This document shows, piece by piece, positions 61,480-64,000 of a stretch of 64,000 nucleotides of DNA. A model generated the notes under the pieces. That model made no database searches, was not told where the DNA came from, and worked only from the letters and a program-made list of their open reading frames with translations. Both the position numbers and the translations under genes were made by a program. The DNA is from Fluviicola taffensis DSM 16823 (lineage in GTDB: Bacteria; Bacteroidota; Bacteroidia; Flavobacteriales_D; Crocinitomicaceae), in contig NC_015321.1 in the NCBI RefSeq assembly GCF_000194605.1, forward strand, positions 1,054,001 to 1,118,000, in the 5' to 3' direction. The first letter of the stretch is position 1; every line of letters begins with the position of its first letter.

Positions 61480-62484
61480 ATGAAAAGAAAACTTTACTTT
61501 ATCGCGGCGCTTGCGTCTATGAGCTTAACAAACAGTTTTGCACAGTATCCAACCAATGGTTTGGTTGAATACTACAGTTTCAACAATACATTGGACGCAG
61601 AAATTGGTCCAGCAGAGCATGATTTTGCCGCAGGCGTACTATCCAATTACACAAGTGAAATCTACAACGGTTCGAGTCATCAAGTTTACTCAAAAGTGAG
61701 CGGTGACAACGTATTAATGACCAATGACAATATCTCAAATTTTCCTACAGGTAATACTGATTTTACCATTTGTTTTTGGTTGAAGTTAAATGAAAACTCT
61801 ACTGCAAGTATTTTCAACTATATAGGTAGTGCTACACCAGGAAACGGTGGGCCAAATTCAACAGGTGTTGATATGGATGGGATTTACATGTCTTTTGACA
61901 ATAATTCACTCGTTATTGGGACTATAAATACAGGAACATTTATTGATGCATCTTTGAACTATGCTTATAACAGTAATTGGCATCACATCACCTTAGCGCA
62001 TACTGCAGGAAACACAAGTGTATTCCTTGACGGAGTAGGCATAGGAACAAACCCATCAGCTGTTTTTAACATCGTCAATCATCCAAATGCAACTCTCAGA
62101 ATCGGTCAATCACCTGGTCAAAGTGATTATGGTCGTTTTAATATTGATGAGTTTTTAATTTACAATAGATATTTAACTACAACAGAAATTACTACCGTAA
62201 TGAACAGCAATTCACTTGCTACAAATGTTGGAATAGAAGAGAATGATTCAAATAATTTAATTTCAACTTATCCAAATCCTACATCTGGAATTTTGAATAT
62301 CGAAGTAAAAGATGCAACGAATTTAACTTATAGTCTTTACAGTTCTGACAATCGCGAGGTATTATCTGGCGAATTGAATGCTAGTCAAAACACCATTAAT
62401 ATTCAAGATTTGGCTGCTGGAACATATTTCTTAAGAACAACTATCAATGGAACAGTGGTAACTAAGAAAATTTCAAAACAATAA
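61480..62484 (+). CDS. LamG-domain T9SS-secreted protein
   Basis: 334 aa with a signal peptide to about SFAQ (residue 21). The LamG domain covers about 25-240 (YPTNGLVEYYSFNNTLDAEI, FTICFWLKLNENSTASIFNY, NWHHITLAHTAGNTSVFLDG, YGRFNIDEFLIYNRYLTTTE). The last 75 residues are a sorting domain (TYPNPTSGILNIEV, SSDNREVLSGEL, AAGTYFLRTTING). It is paralogous to the next protein at both ends. Ligand unknown; LamG modules often bind sugars or matrix proteins. Confidence 0.83.
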   Translation: MKRKLYFIAALASMSLTNSFAQYPTNGLVEYYSFNNTLDAEIGPAEHDFAAGVLSNYTSEIYNGSSHQVYSKVSGDNVLMTNDNISNFPTGNTDFTICFWLKLNENSTASIFNYIGSATPGNGGPNSTGVDMDGIYMSFDNNSLVIGTINTGTFIDASLNYAYNSNWHHITLAHTAGNTSVFLDGVGIGTNPSAVFNIVNHPNATLRIGQSPGQSDYGRFNIDEFLIYNRYLTTTEITTVMNSNSLATNVGIEENDSNNLISTYPNPTSGILNIEVKDATNLTYSLYSSDNREVLSGELNASQNTINIQDLAAGTYFLRTTINGTVVTKKISKQ

Positions 62485-62498
62485 TTTTGATTTCTATG

Positions 62499-62540
62499 AA
62501 AACGGCTGACTCCATTGATTTGGGTCAGCCGTTTTTTTTT
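62499..62540 (+). terminator. Intrinsic terminator
   Basis: AAAACGGCTGAC (62499-62510) and GTCAGCCGTTTT (62524-62535) form a perfect 12-bp stem, followed by further T's to 62540. Confidence 0.85.
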
Positions 62541-62553
62541 GATAAAAACACCA

Positions 62554-62619
62554 TTCACAAGTTTTGGTTACTGCTTCACAAGGTAAAATTGGAGTTGGTA
62601 AAAAGAGCCTATTTCTTTG
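62554..62619 (+). promoter_or_regulatory. Tandem-repeat promoter F
   Basis: Repeat 1 TTCACAAGT (62554-62562), repeat 2 TTCACAAGG (62575-62583), 21 bp start to start, 28-bp gap, -7-like TTTCTTTG (62612-62619), 18 bp before ATG 62638. The TTG at 62617 lies within the -7 box. Confidence 0.82.
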
Positions 62620-62637
62620 CTTCATAAAATAAAATCT

Positions 62638-63705
62638 ATGAAAAGAAAACTTTACTTATTGAGTGCAATTGTTTTGACAAGTGTTAGTTCAACATTTGCA
62701 CAGTATCCAACAAATGGACTTATTGGTTATTATCCATTCAATGCAAATATCGAGGATGCATCGTCAAACAACATTGACATGACGAGCCCAACAGCACCTG
62801 GATATTTCTCAGACAGATTCAATGCTCCAAACAGTTGTTATGAAAGCTCTTCAGGCGCAAGAATTCCTAATGTTCAAAATTCAGCAAATATTAGTTTTTC
62901 TCTTTGGGTACATCCTTTAAATATTAATGATTATTACCCAGCAATTTTTTCACGCGCTCTTTATCTTTTCAATGGATCAAGTAATATTGGAAAAGTGGGG
63001 AATTATTTGTTGTATTTAGAACCTTCAACGCTTACTAATCAATTTGGCGTATGGATGGAATGTCATCAAGGAATAGGAGGTCCAAATTCAACAACTTATG
63101 AATATTTTGGATATCCTCAAGCAATTGATGTTGCAGAATGGTCACATATTGCTGTTACAATTCAAGGTACAGATGCAAAAATGTACATCAATGGTACACT
63201 GACTGCTTCAATGACTTTAGCTACCTCAATGGTTGCAGTAACTGCAAATGATCCAAACACAGGAGTTGATCAAATCAATGACTTGGTTTTAGGAAAATCA
63301 AAACAAATTGAGGTGAATTCTGGATCATACAGTGATTATCTTAATTTCTCTGGTTTCATTGACGATATCTTCATCTATGATCGCGCATTGTCTGCTGCAG
63401 AAGTAACAACATTGTATACTTTACCTCAAAACCCAACACCAGTAGGAACAGCTTCAATAAATGAGCAGACAGCTAACTTGGTTAACGTATATCCAAATCC
63501 AACAGCTGACTTTATGCAAGTTGAGTTAACAGCTGAAAACGAAAGTGCGTACAGCATTTACAGCGCAGACAATCGTGAAGTTATGAATGGAACTTTGTCA
63601 ACTGGTAATAACAGCATTGATGTTCAAACTTTGGCAGCTCGCACTTACTTTTTGAAAACAACAATCAACGGTTCTGTTGTAACAAAGAAAATCACAAAAC
63701 AATAA
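62638..63705 (+). CDS. LamG-domain T9SS-secreted protein
   Basis: 355 aa with a signal peptide to about TFAQ (residue 22). LamG domain about 25-270 (YPTNGLIGYYPFNANIEDAS, NISFSLWVHPLNINDYYPAI, EWSHIAVTIQGTDAKMYING, GFIDDIFIYDRALSAAEVTT). The C-terminal sorting domain (VYPNPTADFMQVEL, YSADNREVMNGTLS, ARTYFLKTTINGSVVTKK) is close to that of the previous protein. A tandem duplicate with its own copy of the promoter. The start at ATG 62638 is chosen because the longer frame begins in the promoter. Confidence 0.83.
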   Translation: MKRKLYLLSAIVLTSVSSTFAQYPTNGLIGYYPFNANIEDASSNNIDMTSPTAPGYFSDRFNAPNSCYESSSGARIPNVQNSANISFSLWVHPLNINDYYPAIFSRALYLFNGSSNIGKVGNYLLYLEPSTLTNQFGVWMECHQGIGGPNSTTYEYFGYPQAIDVAEWSHIAVTIQGTDAKMYINGTLTASMTLATSMVAVTANDPNTGVDQINDLVLGKSKQIEVNSGSYSDYLNFSGFIDDIFIYDRALSAAEVTTLYTLPQNPTPVGTASINEQTANLVNVYPNPTADFMQVELTAENESAYSIYSADNREVMNGTLSTGNNSIDVQTLAARTYFLKTTINGSVVTKKITKQ

Positions 63706-63758
63706 GACGTTTTAACCACAAAAACACGTCGCTAAACTTTCAATAAATAGTGGTAGGT

Positions 63759-63795
63759 AAAAGCCCATTTGTCAGCAGATAAATGGGCTTTTTAA
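63759..63795 (+). terminator. Intrinsic terminator
   Basis: AAAAGCCCATTT (63759-63770) and AAATGGGCTTTT (63781-63792), a perfect 12-bp stem with a 10-nt loop and T-run. The remaining bases to 64000 show no gene or motif I recognise. Confidence 0.8.
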
Positions 63796-64000
63796 TTGTT
63801 TGCCAAAACTAAAATAGTAAGCTTCAAATCAACTCCTTTTTTACAACCGAAGCAAGAATACTCTTTCAACATTTAATTGCTTCAACGTTCATTTTAAACC
63901 ATTAAAAATCGACTATCATCGTATGACTAACTAGGTTTAAAATTGTAACGACTTCATTGATTTTTAAGAGCACAAAAAACGGCTATCAAAATCAATTGAT

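Overview
The window reads as a chromosome segment of a low-GC Bacteroidota, most likely a marine or freshwater Flavobacteriales of the Crocinitomicaceae/Fluviicola kind (inference, not tested by search). The signs are promoters of the TTG-N18-TAnnTTTG type, A-rich leaders without Shine-Dalgarno sequences, lipoproteins with acidic residues after the lipidated Cys, DUF1573 proteins, a DnaE with a fused N-terminal proofreading domain, and several proteins ending in a type IX secretion (T9SS) sorting domain.

Layout. 0-3 kb: aspartate kinase, a double-OmpA-domain protein, a lipoprotein. 3-9.7 kb: a light-response island with a B12-type MerR regulator (CarH-like), an ECF sigma factor and crtI-crtB-idi-PTPS in one tight operon, then a photolyase. 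9.7-22 kb: housekeeping and envelope genes (guaB, two PpiC/SurA-type chaperones, MoxR ATPase, transglutaminase-like protein, prolyl oligopeptidase) mixed with lipoproteins. 22-26 kb: small accessory genes (MORN protein, two unknowns) and an AraC regulator / TetX-like monooxygenase / truncated haemoglobin run. 26-36 kb: dnaE, three DUF1573 proteins, def, ruvX and dapD, with a 4-kb-spaced inverted repeat. 36-39.6 kb: an accessory pocket with a 7-bp tandem repeat, a 200-bp duplication, a DUF262-AlbA fusion protein and a hairpin-flanked unknown gene. 39.6-45.8 kb: two unrelated aconitases (AcnA-like and AcnB) on either side of a HicB/HicA-like pair. 46-63.7 kb: a secretion-rich region with an eight-gene operon of small exported proteins, two giant repeat adhesin-like T9SS proteins and three LamG-type T9SS proteins.

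The most unusual signal is regulatory. Seven promoters between 45.9 and 62.6 kb, six on the plus strand and one on the minus strand, share two 9-bp direct repeats related to TTCACAAGG, always 21 bp start to start, followed 28-29 bp later by a TAnnTTTG-like -7 box. All seven precede exported-protein genes. Two 9-bp direct repeats separated by 12 bp is the operator layout of LytTR-type response regulators, so this looks like a local activator-dependent regulon for surface and secreted proteins. One of these promoters is followed by a strong intrinsic terminator before its gene, suggesting a small RNA or an attenuated leader. The same region encodes a family of small exported proteins that I do not recognise, with three tandem paralogues and two outlying relatives. 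A second regulatory point is a perfect 10-bp inverted repeat that brackets the -7 box of the sigma-factor/carotenoid operon, a good candidate operator for the CarH-like photosensor next door.

No tRNA, rRNA, CRISPR array, insertion sequence or prophage was recognised.
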